Under the pieces are notes generated by a model. That model saw only the letters and a list, made by a program, of their open reading frames with translations. It made no database searches and was not told the DNA's origin. From contig NZ_JAGFPK010000001.1 of the NCBI RefSeq assembly GCF_017599385.1, forward strand, positions 1,603,399-1,667,398: a DNA stretch of 64,000 bases, in the 5' to 3' direction. The DNA is from Ciceribacter sp. L1K22 (GTDB taxonomy: Bacteria; Pseudomonadota; Alphaproteobacteria; Rhizobiales; Rhizobiaceae). Below, piece after piece: positions 52,936 through 63,568 of this stretch. Each line of letters begins with the position of its first letter. Position 1 is the first letter of the stretch. The translations under genes were made by a program, and so were the position numbers.

Positions 52936-53943
52936 TCAGCCCTTCGGCAGCGCGTTGTCGAGGAAGAACCATTGATCCAGGTGTTGCCGGATCACGGCCT
53001 CGATCGCATCGTTCAGCAACTGGATGTCCTCCAGCAGGCGCTCCCCGGATTTCTGTTCTGGCGGAAGCGTGATCGGGGGCAGGGCTCGGCAGACGAAACG
53101 GAAGCCGTCTGTCCGCAGATTGTACCACGGGCAGATCGTCGCGCCGGTCATCCGCGCGAGACGGATCGTCATCGCCAGATTTCCTTCCAGATGCGGTTTT
53201 CGCCCGAACAGAGGTCCACGGATTTTGCCGTTCACGCCCTCATCGCAGAAAGCCGAGACGATGCCGCCGCTCTTGAGAACACGCACGGCCGGCCGAATCC
53301 CCTCCAGGCCCGGCGGCAAAAAGTTGAGGCCATTCTTCCGGCGCACGCGTTCCGAGATCCACGCCTTGGCACGCCCCGGTGGAGGCGTGTAATTGATATA
53401 GGGGACGAGACCGGCGCGCTGCAGCACAAGCGGGCCGATCTCCCAGTTTCCCAGATGCATGCCGACAAAGATGACAGGACCGCGTTTGGCTGCCTCGGTT
53501 ACCCATTCGAGGTGATGCACCTCGATCCGTTCGGGATGGTTTGCCAGTCGGTTGACCACGGAAAATTCCGTCATCAAACGGCCTTGGGTCCGGCAGTTCT
53601 CGACAAACAGCTTGTCCTGGTCGGCTTTGGAGAGGTCAGGACGCAGCTTGGCGATCGTCGCGCGCGCCCGTTTCTCAGCCGATTTGTGAAAACGCGGGAT
53701 CGCATAGACGCCGAGCTTTGCTCCGAAGGCGGAGCAGGCGTCCATCGGCAGAAGCTTGAGGCCGAAATGCCCGATGAGATGCAGTGCGTTCCAGACATTA
53801 TCGGAGACCCAGTAGCGGAAGAACCGGCCGGAACGTTCGCCGCCGGCGAAAAGGTCTGCCAGACCCGGAGCGGCTTCCTTCTCGTAGACCCAGGCCTTGC
53901 GCTTGGCGAGATCTATGGTCTTCGGGGTCTTCTCGTCTGCCAT
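52936..53943 (-). CDS. Lipid A type lysophospholipid acyltransferase (LpxL/HtrB family)
   Basis: A 335-residue membrane-associated acyltransferase. The catalytic HxxxxE motif is HLGNWE near residue 162, and the family segment GGIVSAFCDEGVNGKIRGPLFGR follows. A hydrophobic N-terminal segment is weaker than in E. coli LpxL. It would add a secondary acyl chain to lipid A or a related lipid. It begins 10 bases after the cytochrome P450 stop, so the two are one operon. Confidence 0.9.
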   Translation of the reverse strand: MADEKTPKTIDLAKRKAWVYEKEAAPGLADLFAGGERSGRFFRYWVSDNVWNALHLIGHFGLKLLPMDACSAFGAKLGVYAIPRFHKSAEKRARATIAKLRPDLSKADQDKLFVENCRTQGRLMTEFSVVNRLANHPERIEVHHLEWVTEAAKRGPVIFVGMHLGNWEIGPLVLQRAGLVPYINYTPPPGRAKAWISERVRRKNGLNFLPPGLEGIRPAVRVLKSGGIVSAFCDEGVNGKIRGPLFGRKPHLEGNLAMTIRLARMTGATICPWYNLRTDGFRFVCRALPPITLPPEQKSGERLLEDIQLLNDAIEAVIRQHLDQWFFLDNALPKG

Positions 53944-53953
53944 GGGACGTCCT

Positions 53954-55366
53954 TTATCGACGGGGATGCAGGGTAACCGGCAGCCCGCCCTTCGGCCGCA
54001 GCGTCAGACGGCACTGGGGTTCAACCTTGTGCTCGTGGGGAACCCTGACGACGAAGCGTTGCGCGAGTATGGCAAGGCACAGGATCGCTTCCGTGAGCCC
54101 GAACTGCAACCCGGGACATACGCGGGGACCCGCCGCGAACGGCACATAGCTGTAGGGGATTGGCCTTTTACCGTCGAGGAAGCGTTGCGGCAGGAAATGA
54201 TGCGGCTTTTCGAAGAGGCTGGCCGTGCGGTGCAGGATCCACGGCACGATCAGGACCAGCGAAGCGGGCTTGACGTCGATGTCGCCGATGCGGTCCGCCT
54301 CCTTCGTCTGACGGGCAAGGATCGGCACCGGCGGATAGAGACGAAGCGTCTCCTCGATCACGGCGCGGCACCATTCAAGTTGCGGAACATCATCGATCGT
54401 CGGCGCGCGTTTTCCGCAGACCCGCTTGATCTCCGCATGGATTTCCTTCTCAACCCAACGCGCCTTGGAGAGCAGGTACCAGGCCCAGGTCAGCGTCGCG
54501 GCCGTCGTCTCGTGACCGGCCATGAAAATGGTCGCGGCCTCGTTTCGCAGCGCCACCATGTCCAGGTTGAGTTCGGGGTTCTTCTGCTGCCGGCGGATCA
54601 GCAACTCGACCATTGAGTTATGGTCGCCTCGACCCGCAAGGTGATCTTCCACAACCTTGTCGATGATCTGGTGAATGCGTTTGACCGACCGGCGGAGAGA
54701 AGGAGTTCGCAACACCGGCAGACCTTCGTCGAATCCCAAAAAGTAGCCGATGTTGATGGAATCGATCAGCGCCTGATAGCTGGTGAAACTGTCAGTCACC
54801 GCGTCGGCACTGTCCTTGCCGAGATTGTTGCCGAAGACGCTGCGGGAGATGATTTCCGCCGTCAGGCCCGCCATCTCGTGCAGGACGTTCACGTTCGCGC
54901 CGGCACCGAGAGAGGACCATCTCTGCACAAGTTCTCCGGCCGTCTGCTCCATGACGGGACCAAAGGCGGGCACGCGGTTCTTGTGGACGATGTCATTGAC
55001 GAGCGAGCGTCGCTGCTTCCAGGTCTCGCCATCCGAAATGAACAGCCCGTCGCCCAGTAGATACTCCAGAGCCCTCCGCATCTGTGGGCTCTTCCGCTCG
55101 AAATTCTCATGGCGCTTTGCCACGACATATCTGATCGCATCCGGCGAATTGACGACGACAAGCTGCCGTCCGAGGAGTTTGTTCGACGCGACGTGGTCGG
55201 TATAGTCACGCTTGCGCCAGACCGAAAGAAAATCGGTACGTGCCTGCAGGATAAGGCTGAGTGGATTGCCGGATTTCTGCCTATAGTAGGCTGCGTGCGC
55301 GGGAACGAAATTCCGGCCGCGCAACTTTTCTTCGATTTCGACGGGCCGGTTGAGCCAGGAGAGCAT
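53954..55366 (-). CDS. Cytochrome P450
   Basis: A 470-residue soluble P450. The oxygen-binding I-helix motif is AGHETTA, the K-helix ExxR is EETLRLYPPVP, and the haem-binding loop is FAAGPRVCPGLQFG with the thiolate Cys. The N-terminus (LRGRNFVPAHAAYYRQKSGN) lacks a membrane anchor. General architecture resembles fatty-acid or terpenoid hydroxylases such as CYP102/CYP4-like forms. No ferredoxin or reductase is adjacent. The following acyltransferase suggests a lipid substrate, which is inference. Confidence 0.93.
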   Translation of the reverse strand: MLSWLNRPVEIEEKLRGRNFVPAHAAYYRQKSGNPLSLILQARTDFLSVWRKRDYTDHVASNKLLGRQLVVVNSPDAIRYVVAKRHENFERKSPQMRRALEYLLGDGLFISDGETWKQRRSLVNDIVHKNRVPAFGPVMEQTAGELVQRWSSLGAGANVNVLHEMAGLTAEIISRSVFGNNLGKDSADAVTDSFTSYQALIDSINIGYFLGFDEGLPVLRTPSLRRSVKRIHQIIDKVVEDHLAGRGDHNSMVELLIRRQQKNPELNLDMVALRNEAATIFMAGHETTAATLTWAWYLLSKARWVEKEIHAEIKRVCGKRAPTIDDVPQLEWCRAVIEETLRLYPPVPILARQTKEADRIGDIDVKPASLVLIVPWILHRTASLFEKPHHFLPQRFLDGKRPIPYSYVPFAAGPRVCPGLQFGLTEAILCLAILAQRFVVRVPHEHKVEPQCRLTLRPKGGLPVTLHPRR

Positions 55367-55526
55367 ATTTCATCCATTCGTGGGCGCTTGCCGCTTCGGT
55401 TTAACGCCTTCCACGTGTGGGTCAAGTCGAGGTTTCCGGCTTCGGCGTCGCACCGTCGATCGAGAGGAGCGCCCCGCAGGACGGGCAATGAAAGCTCCCG
55501 CGGGGCGCAACCGGAATGGCGGCTTT

Positions 55527-56723
55527 TTATTCCTCGTTTGCCGTGACGGTAACGCCGAGCAATTTCGGAAGCGTCTCAGGCGCACCCATGCCGGCACCCA
55601 TGATCATCGGGAAGGGGACAGGCTTTTCCGGTGCCAGGCTGATCGTCAGGTTCTGCGGATCGTCGACATAGGTATTTACGGCTGCCGGTACTGTCGCCTG
55701 CAGTTCGGCGAGCTTGAATTGTCCAAGCAGCACCGGAACCATGGCCTTGACCATCTGCGCCATCTGTTCCCCGCTGGTGCCCTGCTGTTTGCCGGCAAAG
55801 TCCAGCCCGCGCTTTGTGATGCCGTCATCATCGAAGCTGATTTCAGCGCTGTTGAAGGACATTTGCTGCATCAGGCCCAACATGGCGAGGCCCGCCGCCT
55901 GCTGTGCCTGTTCGTTGCCAGGCTGCGACTGCATCTGTCGCGAGGTTTCCTGCAACTGCTTGATCAGGTCCATCGTGTAGCCCGACAGGCTGAAAGCGAG
56001 ATTCAGGGTGCCGATATTGGCGAACTCGAAGGCGTATTCTTCGACTTCGATCGTGCCCGTCGGCACTTCCCAGCTGCCGGCCATGGTAACGTTGCCGTCG
56101 ATGGACTCCAGTCCCAGGGCTTGAATGGTTTCCTTGGCCTTGGCGTCCTCCACCGTGGAGAGGTCAGCCTTGATGCCCGTGATGTCACCCGCGAAGGACA
56201 ACGTCGTCTCGTCCTCGCTGGTTTCCATTGTGCCGGTAGCTCCCTGCATGGAGAACACCTCCTTGCCGTCGACGCTGATGGAGATCGGACCGCTATGGGC
56301 TTCCTCGTAGATGGGGAGCGAATTGATGTCGCCCGTCGTCACGTCGCCGGGGATCCATATTCCCGAAAGGTAGAGATCGCTGACCTTGATGGACGCCTTG
56401 TCCTGCGTCATATCGATGTCCGGAAACTCGAGCAGGCCTATGTGATAGGCACCCCCATCCTCTTCTGTTACGTCCTGGAGGGTCAGCTCACCGATATCAA
56501 GCGGCTTTGCGTCCGGTCCGACCGGGGTGATGCTGACGCCCTTGAGGACCACATTGCTGCCGTCAACCTCGACGGACTGGGCCTTCACCGTCCCTCCATC
56601 GGGACCGTAGATCGCATTGATCTTGTTCAGCAGATCCTGTCCGTCCAGCGCAAATGCGGGTGAAAGGCTTCCAACAAGCGCGACGCTTGCAAGCAGGGCG
56701 GTGACTTTTGGTGCACGGATCAT
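55527..56723 (-). CDS. Exported protein of unknown function
   Basis: A 398-residue protein with a signal peptide (1-24, SLSPAFALDG). The mature part is acidic, with long beta-strand-like repeats (VTMAGSWEVPTGTIEVEEYAFEF), and contains a Gln/Met-rich helix (MQSQPGNEQAQQAAGLAM). It resembles uncharacterised periplasmic proteins of rhizobia; I cannot name a domain. The ATG at 56723 has AGGA eight bases upstream. It stands between the P450 operon and the divergent parC. Confidence 0.75.
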   Translation of the reverse strand: MIRAPKVTALLASVALVGSLSPAFALDGQDLLNKINAIYGPDGGTVKAQSVEVDGSNVVLKGVSITPVGPDAKPLDIGELTLQDVTEEDGGAYHIGLLEFPDIDMTQDKASIKVSDLYLSGIWIPGDVTTGDINSLPIYEEAHSGPISISVDGKEVFSMQGATGTMETSEDETTLSFAGDITGIKADLSTVEDAKAKETIQALGLESIDGNVTMAGSWEVPTGTIEVEEYAFEFANIGTLNLAFSLSGYTMDLIKQLQETSRQMQSQPGNEQAQQAAGLAMLGLMQQMSFNSAEISFDDDGITKRGLDFAGKQQGTSGEQMAQMVKAMVPVLLGQFKLAELQATVPAAVNTYVDDPQNLTISLAPEKPVPFPMIMGAGMGAPETLPKLLGVTVTANEE

Positions 56724-56918
56724 AGGGCTGTCCTCTGTTGATCGGCTGAGCTGTTCTATCTGGCGCAAGCAATATACTGGCTGCTTGTCGACTTCCACCG
56801 CTTTTGAAATCACCCCATCGTGCCGCCATTGTGGCTTTGACGTCTGGTACATCCTTCATCCACAGGGCGTTTGGTCGATTTTCTTGCCGTCGGAAGGCTT
56901 CTCGGCTAGGCAGGAATC

Positions 56919-59195
56919 ATGGGAAAAAACCTTGAACCGCCGGGCGAGGGCGGAGACAATATCGAGCCGATCGATCTGCGGGCCGCGCTGGAAGAGCGCT
57001 ATCTGGCCTATGCTCTGTCGACCATCATGCACCGGGCGCTTCCGGACGTTCGTGACGGCTTGAAGCCGGTTCACCGACGCATCATTCATGCCATGAGCGA
57101 GATGGGCATCCGGCCCAACTCCGCTTTCAAGAAATGCGCGCGTATTGTCGGCGACGTCATCGGTAAGTTCCACCCGCACGGCGACCAGTCCGTCTACGAT
57201 GCGCTGGTGCGCCTGGCGCAGGATTTCTCGCAGCGCTACCCTGTCGTCGACGGTCAGGGCAATTTCGGCAATATCGATGGCGACGCCGCTGCAGCCTATC
57301 GTTACACCGAAGCGCGCATGACCGACGTTGCCGCGCTTCTTCTGGAAGGTATCGACCAGGACGCCGTCGATTTCCGGCCTACCTATAACGAGGAAGACGA
57401 CGAACCCGTCGTTCTTCCTGGTGCATTCCCGAACCTACTGGCGAACGGCGCGTCAGGCATCGCCGTCGGCATGGCTACCTCTATTCCGCCGCACAATGTG
57501 CATGAGATCTGCGACGCCGCGCTTCATCTGATCAAGAACCCGGACGCGCCGGTTGAGGAACTCTTGTTCGACCCCGCAAACCCGCAGCGTGGCGGTATCG
57601 AGGGACCGGACTTCCCGACGGGCGGCGTAATCATCGAGAGCCGCCAGAGCATGCTCGAGACCTACCGCACCGGTCGCGGTGGTTTCCGCGTGCGGGCGAA
57701 ATGGGAGGTCGAAGATCTCGGCCGCGGTGGCTACCAGATCGTCATCACGCAGATTCCTTTCCAGGTTCAGAAATCGCGCCTGATCGAAAAGATTGCCGAG
57801 CTTCTGATCGCTCGCAAGCTGCCGCTGCTGGAGGATATCCGCGACGAGTCGGCCGAAGACGTGCGTGTCGTCCTGGTTCCGAAGAGCCGAACGGTCGACG
57901 CGACACTCCTGATGGAATCGCTGTTCCGGCTGTCCGAGCTCGAAAGCCGCATTCCGCTGAACATGAACGTTCTTTCCCAGGGCAAAGTGCCGAAGGTCAT
58001 GGGCCTTCGCGACGTGCTCGTCGAATGGCTCGGTCACCGCAAGGACGTGTTGATCCGTCGTTCAAGGTTCCGCCTTGCTGCGATCGATCGCCGCCTCGAA
58101 ATCCTCGGCGGCCTGCTGATCGCCTACCTGAACCTCGACGAGGTGATCCGTATCATCCGCGAGGAAGATGAGCCGAAGCCCGTCATGATCGCGAAATGGG
58201 ATCTGACCGACGTACAGGCTGAAGCGATCCTCAACATGCGGCTGCGCAATTTGCGCAAGCTCGAGGAGTTCGAAATCCGCAAGGAGCACGACGAATTGTC
58301 CGCGGAAAAGGCGGAGATCGAGTCGCTGCTCGCCTCGGATGCCAAGCAATGGCAGACGATTTCCTGGGAAATCGGCGAAGTGAAGAAGAAATACGCCAAG
58401 GCGACCGAACTCGGCCGCCGCCGCACCGCCTTTGCCGATGCGCCCGAGGCGGACGTCGAGGCTATCCAGCAGGCGATGATCGAAAAGGAACCGATCACCG
58501 TTGTCGTCTCTGAAAAGGGCTGGATACGGGCGTTGAGAGGGCATCTCTCCGACACGTCGAGCCTGACCTTCAAGGAAGGTGACGCGCTGAAGGTCGCATT
58601 CCCTGCCCAGACCACAGACAAGATCATCCTCGTGACGACAGGCGGCAAGGTCTATACGCTCGGCGGCGACAAGCTGCCCGGAGGGCGCGGCCATGGCGAA
58701 CCGTTGCGCATCATGGTCGACATGGAAAACGATCAGGACGTGCTGACGGCTTTCGTCCACGACCCGAACCGGAAGCTGTTGATGGCATCGACGGCCGGAA
58801 ACGGCTTCGTTGTGCCGGAAAGCGAGATCGTCGCGAACACCCGCAAGGGCAAGCAGGTCATGAACGTTGGCATGCCGGACGAAACGAAGCTCGTCGTGCC
58901 GGTATCGGGTGATCATGTCGCGGTCGTCGGTGAAAACCGCAAGCTGCTGGTGTTCCCGTTGACGCAAATGCCCGAGATGAGCCGCGGTAAGGGCGTCCGC
59001 CTGCAGCGCTACAAGGACGGAGGCATCTCCGACGTGAAGTGCTTCGCGATGGCCGATGGGCTCAATTGGATCGACACCGCCGGTCGAACGTTCTCGAAGA
59101 CGAAAGATGAGCTGCTGGAATGGATGGGCGACCGTGCCTCGGCAGGGCGAGCCGTTCCTAAAGGCTTTCCGCGCAGCGGCCGTTTCGACGGCTGA
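56919..59195 (+). CDS. parC: DNA topoisomerase IV subunit A
   Basis: A 758-residue type IIA topoisomerase subunit that unlinks daughter chromosomes with ParE. The breakage domain starts [34 protein letters not shown], the quinolone-target helix is [14 protein letters not shown], and the catalytic Tyr is in [11 protein letters not shown] five-bladed C-terminal propeller of ParC length follows from about residue 500. Gln occupies the position of E. coli Ser80. The start is the ATG at 56919. Confidence 0.96.
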   Translation: MGKNLEPPGEGGDNIEPIDLRAALEERYLAYALSTIMHRALPDVRDGLKPVHRRIIHAMSEMGIRPNSAFKKCARIVGDVIGKFHPHGDQSVYDALVRLAQDFSQRYPVVDGQGNFGNIDGDAAAAYRYTEARMTDVAALLLEGIDQDAVDFRPTYNEEDDEPVVLPGAFPNLLANGASGIAVGMATSIPPHNVHEICDAALHLIKNPDAPVEELLFDPANPQRGGIEGPDFPTGGVIIESRQSMLETYRTGRGGFRVRAKWEVEDLGRGGYQIVITQIPFQVQKSRLIEKIAELLIARKLPLLEDIRDESAEDVRVVLVPKSRTVDATLLMESLFRLSELESRIPLNMNVLSQGKVPKVMGLRDVLVEWLGHRKDVLIRRSRFRLAAIDRRLEILGGLLIAYLNLDEVIRIIREEDEPKPVMIAKWDLTDVQAEAILNMRLRNLRKLEEFEIRKEHDELSAEKAEIESLLASDAKQWQTISWEIGEVKKKYAKATELGRRRTAFADAPEADVEAIQQAMIEKEPITVVVSEKGWIRALRGHLSDTSSLTFKEGDALKVAFPAQTTDKIILVTTGGKVYTLGGDKLPGGRGHGEPLRIMVDMENDQDVLTAFVHDPNRKLLMASTAGNGFVVPESEIVANTRKGKQVMNVGMPDETKLVVPVSGDHVAVVGENRKLLVFPLTQMPEMSRGKGVRLQRYKDGGISDVKCFAMADGLNWIDTAGRTFSKTKDELLEWMGDRASAGRAVPKGFPRSGRFDG

Positions 59196-59308
59196 GATAG
59201 GCGTATTGGTGTCCTAAGCCGTGTGTGGTCACGATTTGACCAAGGTCATGGAGATCTGTCTCGCGGCGGCGCATTTTTGGCTGCGCGATGCGGGCAAAAG
59301 GACAGGAC

Positions 59309-60412
59309 ATGCCGACGAGACGAGCTTTGTTATCGGCAACGGCTGGGGTGTTGGCGCTCGGAGTGGGTGGAACGGCTGTCTTGGCGAGCCGTGAAGGTCA
59401 GCGATACAGCGACTATGCGGCGGCTCTGCGAGCACCCCTGGACGGAAGTGGCATGGCGGGTTTTATCCGCTACGCCTGCCTTGCTGCCAACGGACACAAT
59501 ACGCAGCCCTGGCTGTTCTCAATCAAGGGAAACACGATAGATATCGTTCCGGACGTTGAACGCCGGACTCCAGTCGTCGATCCGGATGACCATCATCTCT
59601 ATGTGAGCCTCGGCTGCGCCCTGGAAAATCTCCTGCTTGCCATCGAAAGTCGTGGTCTTGCGACGACGGTAAATCTGCTGGATCAGGGGGCAGGTGGTCT
59701 ATCGGTTGTCCTGGAGGATAACAATGCGGCGATCGATCCGCTCGACCAGGCGCTCTTTGCCGCCATCCCGTTCCGGCAATCAACGCGATCCGTCTATTCC
59801 GGTGCGGCCGTCAGTACCGAACGCCTCGCCACGCTTGGACGCGCTTCGCGGATCAACGGCGTCAGTCTTTCGCTTCTGACCGACCGCTCGCGCATAAACC
59901 TTGTCCGTGATCTCGTCATAGAGGGGAACAATCGGCAGATGGACGACCCTGCCTTCGTCCGAGAGTTGTTGCATTGGCTCCGGTTCAGCCCTTCCCATGC
60001 GATGGCGGCGGGTGATGGGCTCTATTCGGCAACGACTGGAAATCCGTCTCTTCCCGAATGGCTTGGGCCACTCGCGTTCCGCCTTGCTTTTACAAAGTCG
60101 GGTGAGGCGGACAAATACGCCAGACAGATGGACAGTTCCGCCGGCGTCGCCGTTTTGGCGGCGGAACAGGCGGACCCGGCGGGCTGGATTTCTGTCGGAC
60201 GATCTTGCCAGCGCTTCTGCCTTGCGGCCACTGCCCTCGGCCTGAAGACGGCCTTCGTCAACCAGCCCTTGGAGGTCGCGGAGCTTCGCCCCGCTCTCGC
60301 CGAGACGGCCGGATTAAGGGGGCTCCGACCCGATGTCGTCTTGCGGTTCGGGTATGCGGATGTGCTTCCCTTCTCCCCACGCCGGCCGGTGGCGGACGTG
60401 ATTCGCACCTAA
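59309..60412 (+). CDS. Nitroreductase-like (Acg-type) protein with Tat signal
   Basis: A 367-residue protein. A Tat-like signal starts MPTRRALLSATAGVLALGVGG, and the mature part belongs to the Acg-like branch of FMN-binding nitroreductases (CLAANGHNTQPWLF near residue 55, and a duplicated, degenerate second half). The mycobacterial relative Rv2032/Acg is thought to sequester FMN rather than reduce substrate. I chose the ATG at 59309 to match the twin-arginine signal; an ATG 21 bases upstream is also in frame. It follows parC but is probably separate. Confidence 0.85.
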   Translation: MPTRRALLSATAGVLALGVGGTAVLASREGQRYSDYAAALRAPLDGSGMAGFIRYACLAANGHNTQPWLFSIKGNTIDIVPDVERRTPVVDPDDHHLYVSLGCALENLLLAIESRGLATTVNLLDQGAGGLSVVLEDNNAAIDPLDQALFAAIPFRQSTRSVYSGAAVSTERLATLGRASRINGVSLSLLTDRSRINLVRDLVIEGNNRQMDDPAFVRELLHWLRFSPSHAMAAGDGLYSATTGNPSLPEWLGPLAFRLAFTKSGEADKYARQMDSSAGVAVLAAEQADPAGWISVGRSCQRFCLAATALGLKTAFVNQPLEVAELRPALAETAGLRGLRPDVVLRFGYADVLPFSPRRPVADVIRT

Positions 60413-60442
60413 GCAAAGGGCAGCTATCAGGTTTTTGGAGCG

Positions 60443-61222
60443 CTATCCCGCTTCGACGCCGTCGGCCATCGCCTCGTCCGGAAGGTAACGTTCCCATCCT
60501 TGCATGGTGAGATGCTCTTGCGGCAAGAAGCGGGTCTTGTAGCCCATCTTCCGCGAGCCGTTGACCCAGTATCCAAGGTAAACGTGGGGCAGACCGAGGT
60601 TGCGGGTCCGCTCGATGTGATCGAGCACCATATACGTCCCCAGGGAGCGCTTCGTGAGGGTCGGATCGAAGAACGAATAGACCATCGACAGCCCGTCGCC
60701 CATCATGTCCGACAGCGCAACCGCAACCAGTTCGCCCTTCTGGTCTATCGGGGAATCCTGTGGTCGGCGCTTCCGGTATTCGATCACCCGGGTCTGCACA
60801 TGCGTATCCTCGACCATGATCGCATAATCGAGCGCCGACATGTCTGACATGCCGCCCGTTTGGTGCCGGTGGTCGAGGTACCGACGGAACAGCGAGAACT
60901 GCTCTGTCGAGGGCTGCGCAGGGTATACCGTGGAGACCAGGTCGCTGTTGTCGGCAAGCACCCGGCGCATTGATTTCGTCGGTTCGAACTCGTCCGCGAG
61001 GATCCGGACAGACACGCAGGCGCGACACAATTCGCAGGCCGGCCTGTAGGCGATGTTCTGTGACCGGCGGAATCCGCCCTGCGTCAGCAGATCGTTCATC
61101 TCGTTGGCACGTGGACCGATCAGATGCGTAAACACCTTCCGCTCCATCTTGCCAGGCAGGTAGGGGCAGGTGGCTGGTGCCGTCAGGTAGAACTGCGGAG
61201 ATAGCGTCGTTTGCGTGTTCAT
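60443..61222 (-). CDS. bpt: Aspartate/glutamate leucyltransferase (L/F-transferase-like Bpt)
   Basis: A 259-residue enzyme of the bacterial N-end rule pathway that attaches Leu to proteins with N-terminal Asp or Glu, marking them for ClpS/ClpAP. The start [25 protein letters not shown] and the cysteine-rich [13 protein letters not shown] are diagnostic, as is [16 protein letters not shown] near residue 225. The ATG at 61222 was chosen by conservation and CGGAG upstream. It is convergent with the nitroreductase-like gene. Confidence 0.92.
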   Translation of the reverse strand: MNTQTTLSPQFYLTAPATCPYLPGKMERKVFTHLIGPRANEMNDLLTQGGFRRSQNIAYRPACELCRACVSVRILADEFEPTKSMRRVLADNSDLVSTVYPAQPSTEQFSLFRRYLDHRHQTGGMSDMSALDYAIMVEDTHVQTRVIEYRKRRPQDSPIDQKGELVAVALSDMMGDGLSMVYSFFDPTLTKRSLGTYMVLDHIERTRNLGLPHVYLGYWVNGSRKMGYKTRFLPQEHLTMQGWERYLPDEAMADGVEAG

Positions 61223-61346
61223 CGGGCTCCGGTCGGCATCATGGATCGCGCCTGATCTGACAATACCATGGAGCAAGATAGCAAAACGTCAACTGTGTCA
61301 TTACAGGCGTGGTACTTTTGATGCGGTCGGTACGCCCTACAAAAGA

Positions 61347-61805
61347 CTAGTACGTCCGCGCCATGGCCGTTCCAAGCAAAAGGTCATGAACAAGTCGGGA
61401 GCGTTCGATGAAGAGACCTGCCAGCAGGATCAGCGGCGTCAGCACGGAGTTCAGTATCCAGAAGAGAGCCAGATGCGCGATCGCCGTGATGAAGTCCAGC
61501 TTTCGTCCGTCGAGCCGTACCATCGCGATCCCCATCGCGCGCATGCCCGCTGTCGCCTGCGATGGGCCGGCAAGGGAAACGCCGAAGTAGAGGCCCGCCA
61601 CGATGAAGAAGAGTATTGGATAGAGCATCCAGCCGAGGCCCAGCGTCAGAATGCCCAGAAAGAACACGACCACTGCCGCCGGTACCCAGAGCAGGGCGAC
61701 GATCATGTAATCGATGATGAATGCGAACACGCGCCGCGACAGTACTCCGCTATAGGCGCGCCAGTCGTCGGGTGCGGCGTAAGCAGGATTGGGGTCGAGG
61801 GCCAT
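61347..61805 (-). CDS. RDD family membrane protein
   Basis: A 152-residue protein with three hydrophobic segments and the RDD hallmark Arg and Asp residues (SRRVFAFIIDYMIVALL near residue 30, and TAGMRAMGIAMVRLDG). RDD proteins are small, possibly transport-related membrane proteins without a settled function. The ATG at 61805 has AAGGAG six bases upstream. It lies 75 bases after hemB on the same strand. Confidence 0.88.
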   Translation of the reverse strand: MALDPNPAYAAPDDWRAYSGVLSRRVFAFIIDYMIVALLWVPAAVVVFFLGILTLGLGWMLYPILFFIVAGLYFGVSLAGPSQATAGMRAMGIAMVRLDGRKLDFITAIAHLALFWILNSVLTPLILLAGLFIERSRLVHDLLLGTAMARTY

Positions 61806-61880
61806 CACGATCTCCTTCTCGGTTTTCTCCGATATGGTGGGTGGCCAGCGTCCGCGCAATGCCCGAGCCCCGCTCCGTCG

Positions 61881-62888
61881 CTATTTTGCCAGCAAGCGCG
61901 CCACGGCCGGCGCGAAATACGTCAAGATGCCGTCGCATCCGGCGCGCTTGAAACAGAGCAGCGTTTCCATCATCGCGCGTTCTTCGTCCAGCCAGCCGTT
62001 GGCCGCGGCCGCCTTGATCTGGGAATACTCTCCGGACACCTGGTAGGCATAGACCGGTAGACCGAATGCTTCCTTCAGGCGCCAGCATATGTCGAGATAG
62101 GGCAGGCCGGGCTTGACCATCAGCATATCAGCGCCTTCCTCGACATCGAGAGCGGCATCACGGACCGCTTCGGTGCCATTCGCCGGATCGATATAGTAGC
62201 TCTTCTTGTCCCCCTTGAGCAGCCCGCCGGTCGATATGGCTTCACGGTAGGGCCCGTAGAAGCCGGAGGCGAACTTCGTCGCATACGACATGATGCCGAC
62301 CGACTGGTGACCGGCTGCATCCAGCCCGCGACGGATGGCGCCGACACGACCGTCCATCATGTCCGATGGCGCGATGATATCCGCACCCGCGTCCGCCTGC
62401 GTTACGGCAGCTCTGACGATCTGGTCGACCGTCTCGTCGTTGACGATCTCGCTGTCGCGGAGGATGCCGTCATGGCCATGGCTGGTGAAGGGATCAAGGG
62501 CGACGTCGGTGATGATGCCGATATTGGGCACGGCTTTCTTGATCGCCGCCGTCACCTGATTGATCAGATTGTTGGCCTCAAGGATCTGGGACCCCGTTTC
62601 GTCGCGCAACTCCATCTCGATGTTTGGGAAGGTGGCGAGGGCCGGGATGCCGAGATCGGCCGCTTCCTTGGCCGCCTCGACCGCCTTGTCCAGGCTCAGA
62701 CGGTTGACGCCCGGCATGGCGGGAATGGGATCGACGATATTCGAACCCGGCACAACGAAGATCGGCCAGATCAGATCATCGACAGTCAGGCGATTTTCCT
62801 GCGTCAGCCGACGTACCCAGTCTGCCTTTCGGTTGCGGCGCATTCGCCGATGGCCGGTAATGTCGTCGACCAGATGAGTCTTGTTCAT
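61881..62888 (-). CDS. hemB: Delta-aminolevulinic acid dehydratase (porphobilinogen synthase)
   Basis: A 335-residue enzyme joining two 5-aminolevulinates in haem and cobalamin synthesis. Active-site lysines are in SYATKFASGFYGPYREA and MVKPGLPYLDI. The metal loop reads DVALDPFTSHGHDG, lacking the three zinc-binding cysteines of the E. coli type, which is the magnesium-dependent form known from rhizobia and Pseudomonas. The ATG at 62888 matches homologues. The gene is divergent from DUF6163. Confidence 0.96.
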   Translation of the reverse strand: MNKTHLVDDITGHRRMRRNRKADWVRRLTQENRLTVDDLIWPIFVVPGSNIVDPIPAMPGVNRLSLDKAVEAAKEAADLGIPALATFPNIEMELRDETGSQILEANNLINQVTAAIKKAVPNIGIITDVALDPFTSHGHDGILRDSEIVNDETVDQIVRAAVTQADAGADIIAPSDMMDGRVGAIRRGLDAAGHQSVGIMSYATKFASGFYGPYREAISTGGLLKGDKKSYYIDPANGTEAVRDAALDVEEGADMLMVKPGLPYLDICWRLKEAFGLPVYAYQVSGEYSQIKAAAANGWLDEERAMMETLLCFKRAGCDGILTYFAPAVARLLAK

Positions 62889-63001
62889 GGTGACCGTCCT
62901 TGTGCACTGTCCTTGGGAACGGTGCATATCACGCGGCTCCCGCTTTCCAAAGCCGAACCACCCATCTGGCAAGGCACTGGAAGCGCGCCTATTGTCGCGG
63001 C

Positions 63002-63430
63002 ATGGACGATGATTCTTCACACCTTCCGCAAGCGACACTGACGGGAAAGCTCTTCCTGGTTTTTCTGCGGGTCGTCGCTGTCACGTGCCTGTGGTTCGGC
63101 TTGCAGTACTGGGCGATGCTCGTCGGCTATTCGCTAGGAGGCCATGGCCGTTTTGATCTCCTGACCGTTCCCTGGCAGATCGCGAGCGCCAGTCTCGCCG
63201 TCGTCTTCCCGGTTGCCGCTCTCGGGCTCTGGCTTGCCGGCTCTTGGGGACCCGTGATCTGGGTCCTTGCGGCGGGCACGCAGATTGCCATGTACGGTTT
63301 CTGGACGGACATCTACGGTGTCAATCGCCTGGTCATCGTCATGCACTGCGTCGTCGCGATCGTCTACATCATCTTCCGGGCCGCGATTTGGCTCGAAGGA
63401 CGGGAGCGTCCGCAACTGAATAAGGTTTGA
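63002..63430 (+). CDS. DUF6163 family membrane protein
   Basis: A 142-residue protein with four hydrophobic helices (LFLVFLRVVAVTCLWFGLQYW, then three more). Typical of small conserved membrane proteins beside hemB and ldtR in rhizobia. The function is unknown. The ATG at 63002 is preferred because it gives the conserved length; a longer frame starts near 62900 but runs into the hemB promoter region. Confidence 0.75.
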   Translation: MDDDSSHLPQATLTGKLFLVFLRVVAVTCLWFGLQYWAMLVGYSLGGHGRFDLLTVPWQIASASLAVVFPVAALGLWLAGSWGPVIWVLAAGTQIAMYGFWTDIYGVNRLVIVMHCVVAIVYIIFRAAIWLEGRERPQLNKV

Positions 63431-63568
63431 TTTACCGTGATGAAAGAGTACGCCTCGGTAAGGTGCTGTTAAGCCTAGGTTTTAAATAGAATTTTATCGG
63501 CATTCGATAAGGTCTCTCACAAGGCGGGAAGAAAAAACAGCCGCCACAACAAACAGTGAGGCAGACCG

